NCBI GenBank assembly: GCA_046546355.1
Contig: JBKGXZ010000065.1
Location: 1-9,413 of the forward strand
DNA: 9,413 bases
DNA from: CAZBUB01 sp046546355
GTDB taxonomy: Bacteria; Desulfobacterota; Desulfovibrionia; Desulfovibrionales; Desulfothermaceae
Direction of reading: 5' to 3'
This document shows, one piece after another, positions 1 to 6,361 of this stretch. Under the pieces are notes generated by a model. The model was not told the origin of the DNA. It did not search any database and worked only from the letters and a program-made list of their open reading frames with translations. Position numbers and translations under genes: made by a program. The first letter of the stretch is position 1, and each line of letters starts with the position of its first letter.

Positions 1-26
1 TCGGCTTTCGGCCATAGTATTTATTG

Positions 27-55
27 CTCCCACGCTCTGCGTGGGAGTTTTTTTT
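27..55 (+). terminator. Hairpin plus T-tract, terminator-like, built from a REP-like palindrome
   Basis: The arms CTCCCACGC (27-35) and GCGTGGGAG (39-47) pair perfectly over 9 bp around a TCT loop and are followed at once by eight T residues (48-55). This is the form of an intrinsic terminator for + strand transcription entering from outside the window. The same palindrome recurs inverted at 101-123 without a T-tract, so the hairpin is also one unit of a repeat cluster. The gene it would terminate is not in view. Confidence 0.55.
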
Positions 56-123
56 GACCGCTCCTGCGGTCTCTTTATGGACGCCGGAGCGTCCAGAAGA
101 GTTCCCACGCAGAGCGTGGGAAC
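27..123. repeat. REP-like cluster of four hairpins
   Basis: Four consecutive palindromes lie in 97 bp: 27-47 (9-bp arms, TCT loop), 56-71 (GACCGC/GCGGTC, TCCT loop), 79-94 (GGACGC/GCGTCC, CGGA loop) and 101-123 (arms GTTCCCACGC and GCGTGGGAAC, AGA loop). The outer two are inverted copies of one motif, as shown by the complementary TCT and AGA loops. Paired inverted palindromes in non-coding DNA are the layout of BIME/REP elements, which in known cases are mobilised by RAYT transposases. No RAYT gene is in this window. Similar CCCACGC...GCGTGGG palindromes recur in many proteobacterial genomes. Confidence 0.75.
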
Positions 124-205
124 GATAAAAAATCTATCTTGCTCTAGGTGACCAAGCAAGTGAGTGCTGGGGAGGGTTGAATGATTCCAGCGTCTTATTT
201 CACAA

Positions 206-247
206 TCACTGACCTCACAGTGACAAGTGTGGGTAAAGACCTATAAT
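206..247 (+). promoter_or_regulatory. Candidate sigma70-type promoter with a dyad over the -35
   Basis: GTGACA (220-225) and a consensus TATAAT (242-247) are separated by 16 bp. An 18-bp dyad with arms TCACTG and CAGTGA (206-223) overlaps the -35 hexamer, the usual place for a repressor operator. Transcription would start near 254 and reach the ComEA-like gene through a leader of about 270 nt that contains the palindromic element at 315-466. Promoter and operator are inferred from sequence only. Confidence 0.4.
225..242 (+). repeat. Short direct repeat, copy A
   Basis: The 18-mer AAGTGTGGGTAAAGACCT matches 7712-7729 at 17 of 18 positions in the same orientation. Both copies lie in a gap that also carries the palindromic mosaic and that leads into an exported-protein gene. 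In this copy it forms the spacer of the candidate promoter and runs into the first two bases of the -10 box. Confidence 0.6.
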
Positions 248-314
248 AAATTTAGCCTCAGGTATTGACTTATTGAGCAGAATTTTTTATGGAGCATAAG
301 CTTGTATTTCGTGT

Positions 315-466
315 GCATGGAAAACTGGATCTCCAGGAACTGCTTTCTGCAAAAGGACGACTGCAGTCGTCCGTCCCTTGGGACTGCATCGAAGGGCGTG
401 CTGTTCCAGTGCTTGTAGGAGCGAGCGGCGCTCGCCCTTTGCGTTTCGGGTGCTATTTTTCCATGC
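315..466 (-). repeat. Non-coding MITE-like element, copy 1, with terminal inverted repeats
   Basis: The 152-bp segment is bounded by GCATGGAAAA (315-324) and its complement TTTTCCATGC (457-466). Inside are the palindromes CTGGATCTCCAG (325-336), GGACGACTGCAGTCGTCC (355-372), GTCCC/GGGAC (373-384) and a GCGAGC/GCTCGC hairpin (421-435). Read on minus, both ends match the element at 2301-2534. It encodes no transposase. I see no clear target-site duplication next to the termini. It lies between the candidate promoter at 220-247 and the ComEA-like gene, so it would form part of that leader. The 71- and 90-codon open frames crossing it are not supported as genes. Confidence 0.7.
411..437 (+). repeat. 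GC-rich REP-like hairpin unit
   Basis: GCGAGC (421-426), a GGC loop and GCTCGC (430-435) form a perfect hairpin preceded by CTTGTAGG. The unit matches 7531-7557 in the same orientation, with only a G/A change and a paired change in the stem. It is one module of the larger element at 315-466. Confidence 0.7.
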
Positions 467-511
467 ATAGGTGTGTCCAATTGGGCATGAGGATTATCTG
501 TTGACTTAGAC

Positions 512-520
512 AAGGAGGTG
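512..520 (+). promoter_or_regulatory. Consensus Shine-Dalgarno site for the ComEA-like gene
   Basis: AAGGAGGTG is complementary over nine bases to the usual 3' end of 16S rRNA and sits 5 nt before the ATG at 526. This is the strongest ribosome binding site in the window; it fixes the start and predicts efficient translation. Confidence 0.85.
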
Positions 521-525
521 TAGCT

Positions 526-819
526 ATGAGTGCAAGGGGTGCGAGAGGCAGATTTTGGCAGGTGGTGTGCGTTCTTGCTTTATCCCTGTTTTGCTTCTGG
601 GGGGTAGCTCAGGCTGACAGTCACCAGGTAAATGTGAACACCGCAAGTATTGAGGAGCTGCAGGAGCTCCCTGGAATAGGGGAAGCTATAGCCTCGAATA
701 TAGTGGACTATAGACAGGAGCAGGAGTTCGAAGAAAAGGAGGATCTGAAGGAAGTCAGTGGTATCGGATCCGCCAAGTTTGAGGATATCAAAGATATGAT
801 CACCACAGGTGATGAATAG
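526..819 (+). CDS. Exported helix-hairpin-helix protein, ComEA-like
   Basis: The 97-aa product starts with a basic N-terminus, a hydrophobic core at about residues 10-27 and an AQA cleavage site near residue 30, so it should be exported. The mature part is one ComEA-type double helix-hairpin-helix module: VNVNTAS at 35-41, LPGIG at 48-52 and a second hairpin SGIG at 78-81. This fold binds the backbone of double-stranded DNA without base specificity. In competent bacteria ComEA captures incoming DNA in the periplasm or at the membrane. Here there is no comEC neighbour, so a role in DNA uptake is family inference; many non-competent bacteria carry such short proteins. The ATG follows a consensus ribosome site and the gene ends at a strong terminator, so it looks monocistronic. 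Confidence 0.9.
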   Translation: MSARGARGRFWQVVCVLALSLFCFWGVAQADSHQVNVNTASIEELQELPGIGEAIASNIVDYRQEQEFEEKEDLKEVSGIGSAKFEDIKDMITTGDE

Positions 820-842
820 ATCAATACCAGGCCGTAGGCTTA

Positions 843-881
843 GCAGGGCCGGAGCAGGTATCAGCTCCGGCCCTGCTTTTT
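843..881 (+). terminator. Intrinsic terminator of the ComEA-like gene
   Basis: GCAGGGCCGGAGC (843-855) and GCTCCGGCCCTGC (864-876) form a perfect 13-bp stem around an 8-nt loop, followed by TTTTT (877-881). It begins 24 nt after the stop codon. No T-run follows the stem on the minus strand, so it should act mainly on + transcripts, although it would also lie in the path of readthrough from the convergent ftsY. Confidence 0.9.
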
Positions 882-920
882 GCCTTCCAGGATCAGCAAG
901 GCTCTGGTTCAGAATTGCAA

Positions 921-2270
921 CTACTGCAGCAGGGCCCGGGCAAAATCTTCGCCTTTGAACGGCCTTAAATCCTCCATCTTTTCCCCCAGCCCCACAAAGG
1001 TTATGGGCAGGCCGATTTCAGTGGCTATGCCCAGGATTACTCCGCCCTTGGCTGTGCCGTCCAGCTTGGTCAGGATCACTTCGTCCACGCCTGCTCCCTC
1101 ATGGAAGAGCTGGCACTGGGAAATGGCGTTCTGTCCAGTGGTGGCATCCAGGATGAGCATCATGCTGTGCGGGGCGCCTGGGTGGTGTTTGCTCAGGACC
1201 CTTCTTATCTTCTTCAGCTCATCCATTAAATCCGTTTTGGTGTGCAGCCTGCCTGCGGTGTCCACAATAAGCAGGTCATAGTCCTCTGCCTTGGCTTTTT
1301 GCAGGGCCTCGTAGGCTACTGCCGCAGGATCTGAGCCAGCCTGCTTGGCGTAGAAGCCTGCCCCTACCCTCTGGGCCCAGATCTGCAGCTGTTCAATAGC
1401 TGCCGCCCTGAAGGTGTCCCCTGCAGCCAGCAGTGTTTTCCTGCCCTGCATTTGGGCCCGATGGGCCAGCTTGGCTATGGTAGTGGTTTTGCCCACGCCA
1501 TTGACCCCCACCATAAGCAAAACTTCAGGAGGCATGGGCTTGATGCGCTTGGGCGGGGCCTTGAACATGTCCGCAAGCTCCCTTTGGAAGAGCTCCTTGA
1601 ATTTCTCCTGGTCCTGGATCTTTTCTTCGCTCACCTTCTGCTGCAGCCTCTGCACCAGGCTGGTGGAGGTCTGGTAACCCGCATCAGCCATGATCAGGAT
1701 CTCTTCCAGTTCCTCCCAGAAGGCGGCATCAAACTCGGAGCTGGAGCTGAGCAGCTGGTCTATCCTCTGCGAGAGCTGGGCCCTGGTCTTGTTCAGGCCC
1801 TGGCTCAGCTTCAGAAATAGCCTGCTTTGCTCGTCCTCCTCGTCTTCCAGGTCCAAGGCCAGGGCCAGCCTGTACTGCAGCTCGGAGCGGAACTCAGAGA
1901 CATGCTCGTATTCCATGTCCTGGAGCCAATTCTGGAAACGCTGCAGGAAATCCCTGGCCTCCTGCTGCGGTACTTCCAGCTGCTCAAGCAAAAACTGCAG
2001 TCGATCCCAGAGCGTCTGGTCCGCGCGCTGTACTCCTTCCAGGATATGATCCAGCCAGACGCTCAGCCTGGGTTCTGCCTGCTGCAGGTCATGGCGCAGA
2101 CGCTGTTGCCAGGGCAGCTGCTCCTGGATTTTTTCCCGGGCAGGTTCTGGCTTCTCCTGGGGCTCCTGCAGGGCAGCGTCATGTTCAGGTCCGGAGGCTT
2201 GAGGCTGCTCGGGCTGCTCCTCTTTTGCCTTGCTTGACCAGATATGTTTTATTTTGGAGAAGAAACCCAT
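921..2270 (-). CDS. ftsY: Signal recognition particle receptor FtsY
   Basis: The 449-aa product is the SRP receptor GTPase that docks ribosome-SRP complexes at the inner membrane for co-translational insertion. Residues 1-150 form a polar, Glu/Gln-rich A region. The N domain follows, with GLNKTR at 158-163. The G domain carries the P-loop GVNGVGKT (255-262), DTFRAAA (285-291), LDATTGQ (374-380), DTAGR (337-341), TKLDG (401-405) and the C-terminal GLGEKMEDLRPF (427-438), all as expected for FtsY rather than Ffh, which would carry an M domain. I start at MGFFSKIKHIW because the ATG at 2270 follows AAAGGAGCTGAG; the frame extends 17 codons further upstream without a comparable site. It lies downstream of smr on the same strand, separated by a repeat element, and ends 39 nt from the convergent terminator stem. 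Confidence 0.97.
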   Translation of the reverse strand: MGFFSKIKHIWSSKAKEEQPEQPQASGPEHDAALQEPQEKPEPAREKIQEQLPWQQRLRHDLQQAEPRLSVWLDHILEGVQRADQTLWDRLQFLLEQLEVPQQEARDFLQRFQNWLQDMEYEHVSEFRSELQYRLALALDLEDEEDEQSRLFLKLSQGLNKTRAQLSQRIDQLLSSSSEFDAAFWEELEEILIMADAGYQTSTSLVQRLQQKVSEEKIQDQEKFKELFQRELADMFKAPPKRIKPMPPEVLLMVGVNGVGKTTTIAKLAHRAQMQGRKTLLAAGDTFRAAAIEQLQIWAQRVGAGFYAKQAGSDPAAVAYEALQKAKAEDYDLLIVDTAGRLHTKTDLMDELKKIRRVLSKHHPGAPHSMMLILDATTGQNAISQCQLFHEGAGVDEVILTKLDGTAKGGVILGIATEIGLPITFVGLGEKMEDLRPFKGEDFARALLQ

Positions 2271-2300
2271 CTCAGCTCCTTTGCAGCTAGTGTTTGGTGA

Positions 2301-2534
2301 ATGGAAAACAGCAACCCGCAAGGCTAAGGGCGAGCGCCGCTCTATGTATTGGTCAAAATATCGATTGCGATTACGATCACGCCAACGACAGCGAGGGGAG
2401 GGCAGAGCAAATCGTAATCGTGGTCGTTGTCGTAATCGCTGTCGATACTCATGGTATCAATCTTACCACGGCCAGAAGGGCGACTGGCAGTCGGCCTTTT
2501 GCAGAAAGAGATTTCTGGAGATCCAGATTTCCAT
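2301..2534 (+). repeat. MITE-like mosaic element, copy 2, between smr and ftsY
   Basis: The 234-bp element starts with ATGGAAAACAGC (2301) and ends with ATTTCCAT (to 2534), terminal inverted repeats of 7 bp (ATGGAAA/TTTCCAT). Its left end carries a truncated GC hairpin (2328-2342). Its right end carries CGACTGGCAGTCG (2481-2493), CTTTTGCAGAAAG and CTGGAGATCCAG (2515-2526), all shared with the minus-strand reading of 315-466. Between them sits the 101-bp hexamer module (2349-2449), absent from copy 1. It ends 5 bp from the smr stop codon and begins 30 bp upstream of the ftsY start, filling most of this gap. Confidence 0.75.
2349..2449 (+). repeat. 101-bp hexamer-period inverted repeat module, copy A
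   Basis: The left half is a run of CGANNN hexamers (CGATTG, CGATTA, CGATCA, CGCCAA, CGACAG). The right half is the reverse complement of the same vocabulary in a different order, so the two halves can fold into an imperfect hairpin. It matches 7563-7663 at 97 of 101 positions. All four differences fall in the left half or centre, and the right-hand 40-odd bases are identical. In this copy two hexamers have lost the pattern seen in the other copy. Confidence 0.85.
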
Positions 2535-2539
2535 ACCCA

Positions 2540-3235
2540 CTAGCCTTCCTGCTTCAGCTCCCAGCGCTGCCAGAAGATCTTCCCCCTGGATTTCTTATAC
2601 TTCCTGAGCAGAATATACAAGGCCCCTGTTCCGCCGTGGGTCGGCCTGGCGGTGCTGAAGGCCAAAACCACTCTTTTCAGGGGGTCTTGGGTCAGCCAGG
2701 GTTGAATGTGCTCCCGGATCACGCTTCTGCCCTGGGGGGAGTTCTTGCCCCGGCCCGGTATAATCAGCAGGCAGCGTCTGCCATTTAAGTAGTGGTCCCG
2801 GATGAATCTCGTCAGGCTAGTTCTGGCCTGTTCCAGGTTCTGGCCGTGCAGATCCAGGTGGGCTTCCGGGCTGAGCTCCCCGGACTTCAGCTTGCGCATT
2901 ATTCCGGGATCCAGGCCGCGAATATTGCCCTGCAGATACTCCTCGCTGTATTCGATCTGGAATTCCACCTTGCCCTGGACCAGGTCCTGCAGATACTCGT
3001 TGGGGCTCTGCAGCAGACTCCCGGAATTGCCCTGGCTCTTCTGCTTGCTGTCCCTGGGATGAACCTCCCTGCCCCTGCCTTTGAGGGGCTGGACATCCTG
3101 CATGGCCTGCTTGAAGATCTGCTCTTCCTGTTCAGGCTCAGGCTCGCTGGAGTCAGGGCCAGGAGTTTGACTTTGCGACCAGAATCTGGTCTTAGATCTA
3201 TTTTGAGGCAGTTGCTTGAAGTCCTTGAAGCGCAT
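2540..3235 (-). CDS. Smr (small MutS-related) domain protein
   Basis: The 231-aa protein has a polar, Gln/Ser/Pro-rich N-terminal half and a C-terminal Smr domain at about residues 125-215. The domain shows DLHG (128-131), PGRGKNS (160-166) and THGGTGALYILLRK (199-212), matching the DLHG, HGxG and GGxGA signatures of the family. The His of HGxG is Pro160 here. Smr domains cut or nick nucleic acid: they occur at the C-terminus of MutS2, and E. coli SmrB cleaves mRNA at collided ribosomes. Which substrate this stand-alone form uses cannot be read from sequence. I place the start at the ATG at 3235, 7 nt after AGGAG; an in-frame TTG 36 nt upstream has no comparable site. It is divergent from the response-regulator-like gene and upstream of ftsY. 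Confidence 0.88.
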   Translation of the reverse strand: MRFKDFKQLPQNRSKTRFWSQSQTPGPDSSEPEPEQEEQIFKQAMQDVQPLKGRGREVHPRDSKQKSQGNSGSLLQSPNEYLQDLVQGKVEFQIEYSEEYLQGNIRGLDPGIMRKLKSGELSPEAHLDLHGQNLEQARTSLTRFIRDHYLNGRRCLLIIPGRGKNSPQGRSVIREHIQPWLTQDPLKRVVLAFSTARPTHGGTGALYILLRKYKKSRGKIFWQRWELKQEG

Positions 3236-3284
3236 ATCCGGGCTCCTGTTTTTTTGCTCCTTGCGCAGCAATCAAATGCACCAT

Positions 3285-3313
3285 ATTCTAACCCTGGTGC
3301 TGCCCAGGCGCAA
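3285..3313 (-). promoter_or_regulatory. Candidate promoter for smr (and possibly ftsY)
   Basis: On the minus strand TTGCGC (3313-3308), a 17-bp spacer and TAGAAT (3290-3285) resemble a sigma70 promoter, giving a leader of about 40 nt before the smr start. The spacer contains a CCTGG/CCAGG dyad (3293-3308) that could be an operator. This is inferred from sequence only. Confidence 0.35.
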
Positions 3314-3352
3314 ATGGAACAGATCCTTAAGTAAGATCCAAGCTAGACCGGG

Positions 3353-4306
3353 ATGTGGAGTATGCAGGCTAAGGCCAAGATACTTATAGTGGATCCCCAG
3401 CAGCAAAGGGCTCAGGAGACCAGGCAGCAGATCCTGGCCTGGGGCTGGGAAGCCAGGATCTGCACAGGACACCTGCAGGCCCTGGCCTGGCTGGAGGACG
3501 AGGGCCATGATCTGGCCCTGGTAGAACTGGAGGACAGCGATATCGGCGGCCTGGAGTTCTGCAGGCTTTTGCGGCGCAGGGAGGGCCAGCTTGCAGACGG
3601 AAGCAGGACCTGGATCCTGCTCTTGGGCCCAGAAGAGCAAAGGGCCTGGCTTTGCAGCAGCGATTCCGGTGCTGACGATTTCCTGCTGCGACCCTTTCTG
3701 GACACGGAGCTAAGATGGAGACTGGGATCCGGCTTGCAGAAGCAGGCCCTGCAGTCCAGCTTGAGATCAGCGCTGCGACTGACACCGGAGCGGACTGTGC
3801 TGAACAGATACGGTCTATTTTACGCCTTGTCCCAGGAGTTGAATAGATCCAGCAGGCAAGACAAGAGGTTCTCTGTGCTGCTTATTATCCTGCAGGGTCT
3901 TAACCTGGCTGAGCTGAGCTTCGGTTCGGCCTGGGCAGCCTGGCTGGAGGACAGGTTCCTGCAGATTCTGCATTCCAGGTTGCGCAGTTATGACAAATTG
4001 GGAACAGTTGCCAGGTGGCAGTGGTGCCTTATAGTCCCGGATTCCTCGTTTGCAGATTTGCGGGCTTTGAGGCAGCGGCTTGCTCCGGAGCTGCAGGAGG
4101 TGCTGCAACAGGAGGCCAGAGAGGCAGGCGGGATTCAGGTGTACTGCCATGGCCTGAATCTGCTGCCCAGCCTGGAATACTGGGCAGTGGAGCAGGGTGC
4201 GCATTCCCTTTGGGCCTGGATCCAGGACCGCGTTGAACAGCCCGGGGCTGAGCCTGATCTTGGCTCTGCACAGTTGACCCGGGAGGGGATTCTGCTGCAA
4301 GGCTGA
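3353..4306 (+). CDS. Degenerate response-regulator-like protein with a GGDEF-like C-terminal domain
   Basis: The 317-aa cytoplasmic protein has a receiver-like domain (about 8-125) and a region resembling a diguanylate cyclase fold (about 140-300). Receiver landmarks are present but altered. ILIVDP keeps one acidic-pocket Asp (D14) but has Pro next to it. The phospho-acceptor position in DLALVELED is Glu58. The position normally Thr/Ser after strand 4 appears to be Gly92. The Lys of GADDYLxKP is Arg113. In the second domain ERTVLNRYGLFYAL (146-159) parallels the LTGLxNRR segment, but the GGDEF loop is replaced by VARWQWCLIVPD (219-230), about three residues shorter. Neither phosphotransfer nor cyclic-di-GMP synthesis is therefore expected; a binding or scaffold role is inference. 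The ATG at 3353 has only a weak ribosome site, and an ATG at 3362 is an alternative start. It heads the operon, two bases before rsmD. Confidence 0.75.
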   Translation: MWSMQAKAKILIVDPQQQRAQETRQQILAWGWEARICTGHLQALAWLEDEGHDLALVELEDSDIGGLEFCRLLRRREGQLADGSRTWILLLGPEEQRAWLCSSDSGADDFLLRPFLDTELRWRLGSGLQKQALQSSLRSALRLTPERTVLNRYGLFYALSQELNRSSRQDKRFSVLLIILQGLNLAELSFGSAWAAWLEDRFLQILHSRLRSYDKLGTVARWQWCLIVPDSSFADLRALRQRLAPELQEVLQQEAREAGGIQVYCHGLNLLPSLEYWAVEQGAHSLWAWIQDRVEQPGAEPDLGSAQLTREGILLQG

Positions 4307-4308
4307 TT

Positions 4309-4878
4309 ATGCGAATCATAAGCGGAGAATTCGGGGGCCGCAGGCTGAAGACTGTCAGCGGCCCAGGCTACCGTCCGGCTACGGACAAAGTCAGGCAGGC
4401 TGTGTTCTCTATGCTGGAGTCCCGGGGAGTCCTCTGGGAAGATACCCAGGCCGCGGACCTGTTCGCTGGCAGCGGCAGCCTTGGGCTGGAGTGCTTGAGC
4501 AGGGGCACGCAGCAGGTCTGGTTTGTGGAAAAGAATCGCAAGGCTCTGGGCACCATCCAGAGCAACTTGACTCAGCTGGGGATCTCCCAGGGCAGATACA
4601 GGCTCCTGGGCAAAGATGTCCTGGCCTGGCTGCGCAAATCCAGCCCCCAAGAATTTGACCTTATTTTCATTGACCCTCCTTATAGACATGGTTTACTATT
4701 CCCGATTTTCAGCGCGGTGTTGGAAAAAGGCTGGCTCAAGCCCCAGGGCTTGATCCTGGCAGAGGTGGAATCAGGCCTGGATCCGCAGCAGCAGATGCAT
4801 GCCCAAGCCGAGCTGGTGCTGAGCAGGTGCTACGGACAGACGAGGATTTGCTTATGGATGGCCAAAGACAGAAAATAG
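4309..4878 (+). CDS. rsmD: 16S rRNA (guanine(966)-N2)-methyltransferase RsmD
   Basis: The 189-aa enzyme transfers a methyl group from S-adenosylmethionine to G966 of 16S rRNA near the P site during 30S assembly. The sequence shows the family N-terminus MRIISGEFGGRRL, the RPATDKVRQAVF segment (22-33), the SAM-binding motif DLFAGSGSLGLE (50-61) and the catalytic IDPPY (121-125) of the N2-guanine type. The length matches the E. coli enzyme (about 198 aa). The ATG at 4309 lies two bases after the preceding stop, with AAGG at the end of that gene as a modest ribosome site, so translation is probably coupled. Its 3' end overlaps coaD by 25 nt. Confidence 0.95.
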   Translation: MRIISGEFGGRRLKTVSGPGYRPATDKVRQAVFSMLESRGVLWEDTQAADLFAGSGSLGLECLSRGTQQVWFVEKNRKALGTIQSNLTQLGISQGRYRLLGKDVLAWLRKSSPQEFDLIFIDPPYRHGLLFPIFSAVLEKGWLKPQGLILAEVESGLDPQQQMHAQAELVLSRCYGQTRICLWMAKDRK

Positions 4879-5357
4879 CAGTCTATCCCGGGACATTCGA
4901 CCCCTTGACCAATGGGCACATCAGCATTGTGCGCAGGGGGCTGGACATTTTCGATACCGTGATCCTGGCTATTGCCAGTGACACTCCCAAGACACCTTTA
5001 TTCAGTTTGCAGGAAAGGGAAGATATGGCCAAGGAGGCCTTTCAGAATAAGCCCAGGGTAGTGGTGGAGGCTTTCAGCGGGCTCCTGGTGGATTATGTCA
5101 AGGACAAGGAGGGCAGTGTTATCCTCAGGGGCTTGAGAGCCATATCCGATTTCGAGTACGAATTCCAAATGGCCCTGATGAATAGAAGGCTGCAACGGGA
5201 CGTGCACACCATGTTCATGATGACTGATTACAAATGGCTTTTTACCAGTTCTTCTATCATCAAGGAGACTGCCTGCGCTGGCGGGGATGTGCAGGGTCTG
5301 GTGCCTGACTCGGTCTGGAGGGGGCTGCGCAGAAAGCTGCAGAACAAATATTGTTAG
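4854..5357 (+). CDS. coaD: Phosphopantetheine adenylyltransferase CoaD
   Basis: The 167-aa enzyme joins ATP and 4'-phosphopantetheine to give dephospho-CoA, the penultimate step of coenzyme A synthesis. It is a nucleotidyltransferase with AVYPGTFDPLTNGH (9-22), which includes the TxGH-type phosphate-binding motif, the RGLRAISDFEYE segment (92-103) that lines the pantetheine site, and SSSIIKE (132-138), equivalent to the ISSTxVRE motif. The length is slightly above the E. coli protein (159 aa). I use the ATG at 4854, 7 nt after GAGGA. A GTG at 4827 in the same frame would add nine residues that do not belong to the family core. The start lies inside rsmD, so the two are probably translationally coupled. 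Confidence 0.96.
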   Translation: MDGQRQKIAVYPGTFDPLTNGHISIVRRGLDIFDTVILAIASDTPKTPLFSLQEREDMAKEAFQNKPRVVVEAFSGLLVDYVKDKEGSVILRGLRAISDFEYEFQMALMNRRLQRDVHTMFMMTDYKWLFTSSSIIKETACAGGDVQGLVPDSVWRGLRRKLQNKYC

Positions 5358-5371
5358 CGAGCGGTGCTTGA

Positions 5372-6313
5372 ATGATGCAGGACAGCAGACAAACCTTGAT
5401 TTGCCTATTGGGGCCCACTGGCACAGGCAAAAGCTCTCTGGCTGTATATCTGGCCCGGAGCCTGCCCCTGGAGGTGGTCAATTTTGATTCCCGGCAAGTG
5501 TATGCGGATTTCCCCCTGATCACCGCCCAGCCAGGAGCAAGGGAGCGCAGTGTCTGCAGCCACTGGTTGTATGGCTTCCTGGAGTGCGGGCAAAGGTTGG
5601 ATGCTGCAGGCTACAGTCAGCTCGCGGACCAGGTTCTGGAAGGGATCCAGGGCCGGGGCAATCTGGCCCTGCTGGTGGGCGGCACTGGCCTTTACTTGAA
5701 AGCCCTGCTGCAAGGTCTGGCGCCTGTGCCCAGGATACCGGCGGACATCAGGCAGCAGGTGCTTTGCAAGTGCGACGAGCTGGGTCCCCAGGCTCTGCAC
5801 CAGGAGCTGGGCCGAGTGGATCCTGAGCTGGCAGAGAGGCTGCATCCCAGGGACAGGCAAAGGATAACCAGGGCCATGGAGGTCTACCAGGCCACTGGAG
5901 TGCCCCTTTCCAGCTGGCAAAAGCAAGATACAGGAGCTCCAGCCAGGTACCAAGCCCTGAAGATTGGTCTTTGGCAGGATATGCAGGGGCTGGACTCCAG
6001 GCTTGAGGAGCGCATGCAGCTTATGCTGCAAGCAGGGGCAGAAGAGGAAGTCAGGCAGGCCTGGGAGAACTGCGGGCAGGAGAGCGCTCCGGCCTGGACA
6101 GGTATAGGCTGCAGGGAGCTTCTGGATTATATCCTGGGCAGGTGCAGCCTGCAGGAAGCCAAGCAGCAGTGGCTGCGCAGGACCAGGGACTACGCAAAAA
6201 GGCAGCTGACCTGGTTCAAGAAGGAGTCCCAGGTGCACTGGTTTTCCCCTGGCCTGGAACAAGAGATACTGGATCTGGTGCTCAGCTGGTCAGAGGAGCA
6301 GGCAAGGCTCTAA
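5372..6313 (+). CDS. miaA: tRNA dimethylallyltransferase MiaA
   Basis: The 313-aa enzyme transfers a dimethylallyl group to N6 of adenosine 37 in tRNAs that read codons beginning with U, which stabilises codon pairing. It has the P-loop GPTGTGKS (14-21), DSRQVY (39-44) with the catalytic Asp, GGTGLYLKAL (103-112) and the C-terminal RTRDYAKRQLTWFK (270-283), all diagnostic. The segment after DSRQVY, with ITAQPGARE and SHWLYGFLE, departs from the usual IGTAKP and HHLID pattern, which I associate with sulfate reducers of the Desulfovibrio type. Two adjacent ATG codons (5372 and 5375) could start it; the ribosome site is weak, 14 nt after the coaD stop, suggesting coupling. All four Arg codons in 5850-5875 are AGG, an extreme case of the local bias. 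Confidence 0.96.
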   Translation: MMQDSRQTLICLLGPTGTGKSSLAVYLARSLPLEVVNFDSRQVYADFPLITAQPGARERSVCSHWLYGFLECGQRLDAAGYSQLADQVLEGIQGRGNLALLVGGTGLYLKALLQGLAPVPRIPADIRQQVLCKCDELGPQALHQELGRVDPELAERLHPRDRQRITRAMEVYQATGVPLSSWQKQDTGAPARYQALKIGLWQDMQGLDSRLEERMQLMLQAGAEEEVRQAWENCGQESAPAWTGIGCRELLDYILGRCSLQEAKQQWLRRTRDYAKRQLTWFKKESQVHWFSPGLEQEILDLVLSWSEEQARL

Positions 6314-6361
6314 GGCCAGGACTGCGCATTGGGTAAGGCTATAATAGATTTGGAGCAGGGC

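Noticed and set aside
241..513. Open frames of 90 aa (minus) and 71 aa (plus) in the first gap
   Set aside because: They run through the palindromic repeat element, lack ribosome sites, and the peptide similarity to a frame at 2230-2607 simply reflects the shared repeat.
2230..2788. Plus-strand frames across the smr-ftsY gap
   Set aside because: They read antisense into smr and ftsY and through repeats; the Arg/Asn-rich stretch is a translation of the hexamer module.
5405..6262. Long minus-strand frame of 285 aa inside miaA
   Set aside because: MiaA is unambiguous on plus. The antisense frame stays open because of the CTG/CAG/AGG-biased codons and shows no family motif.
6340..6345. TATAAT before the 6362 gene as an internal promoter
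   Set aside because: No -35 hexamer lies at a suitable distance, and the start would fall inside the ribosome site of the ATG at 6362.
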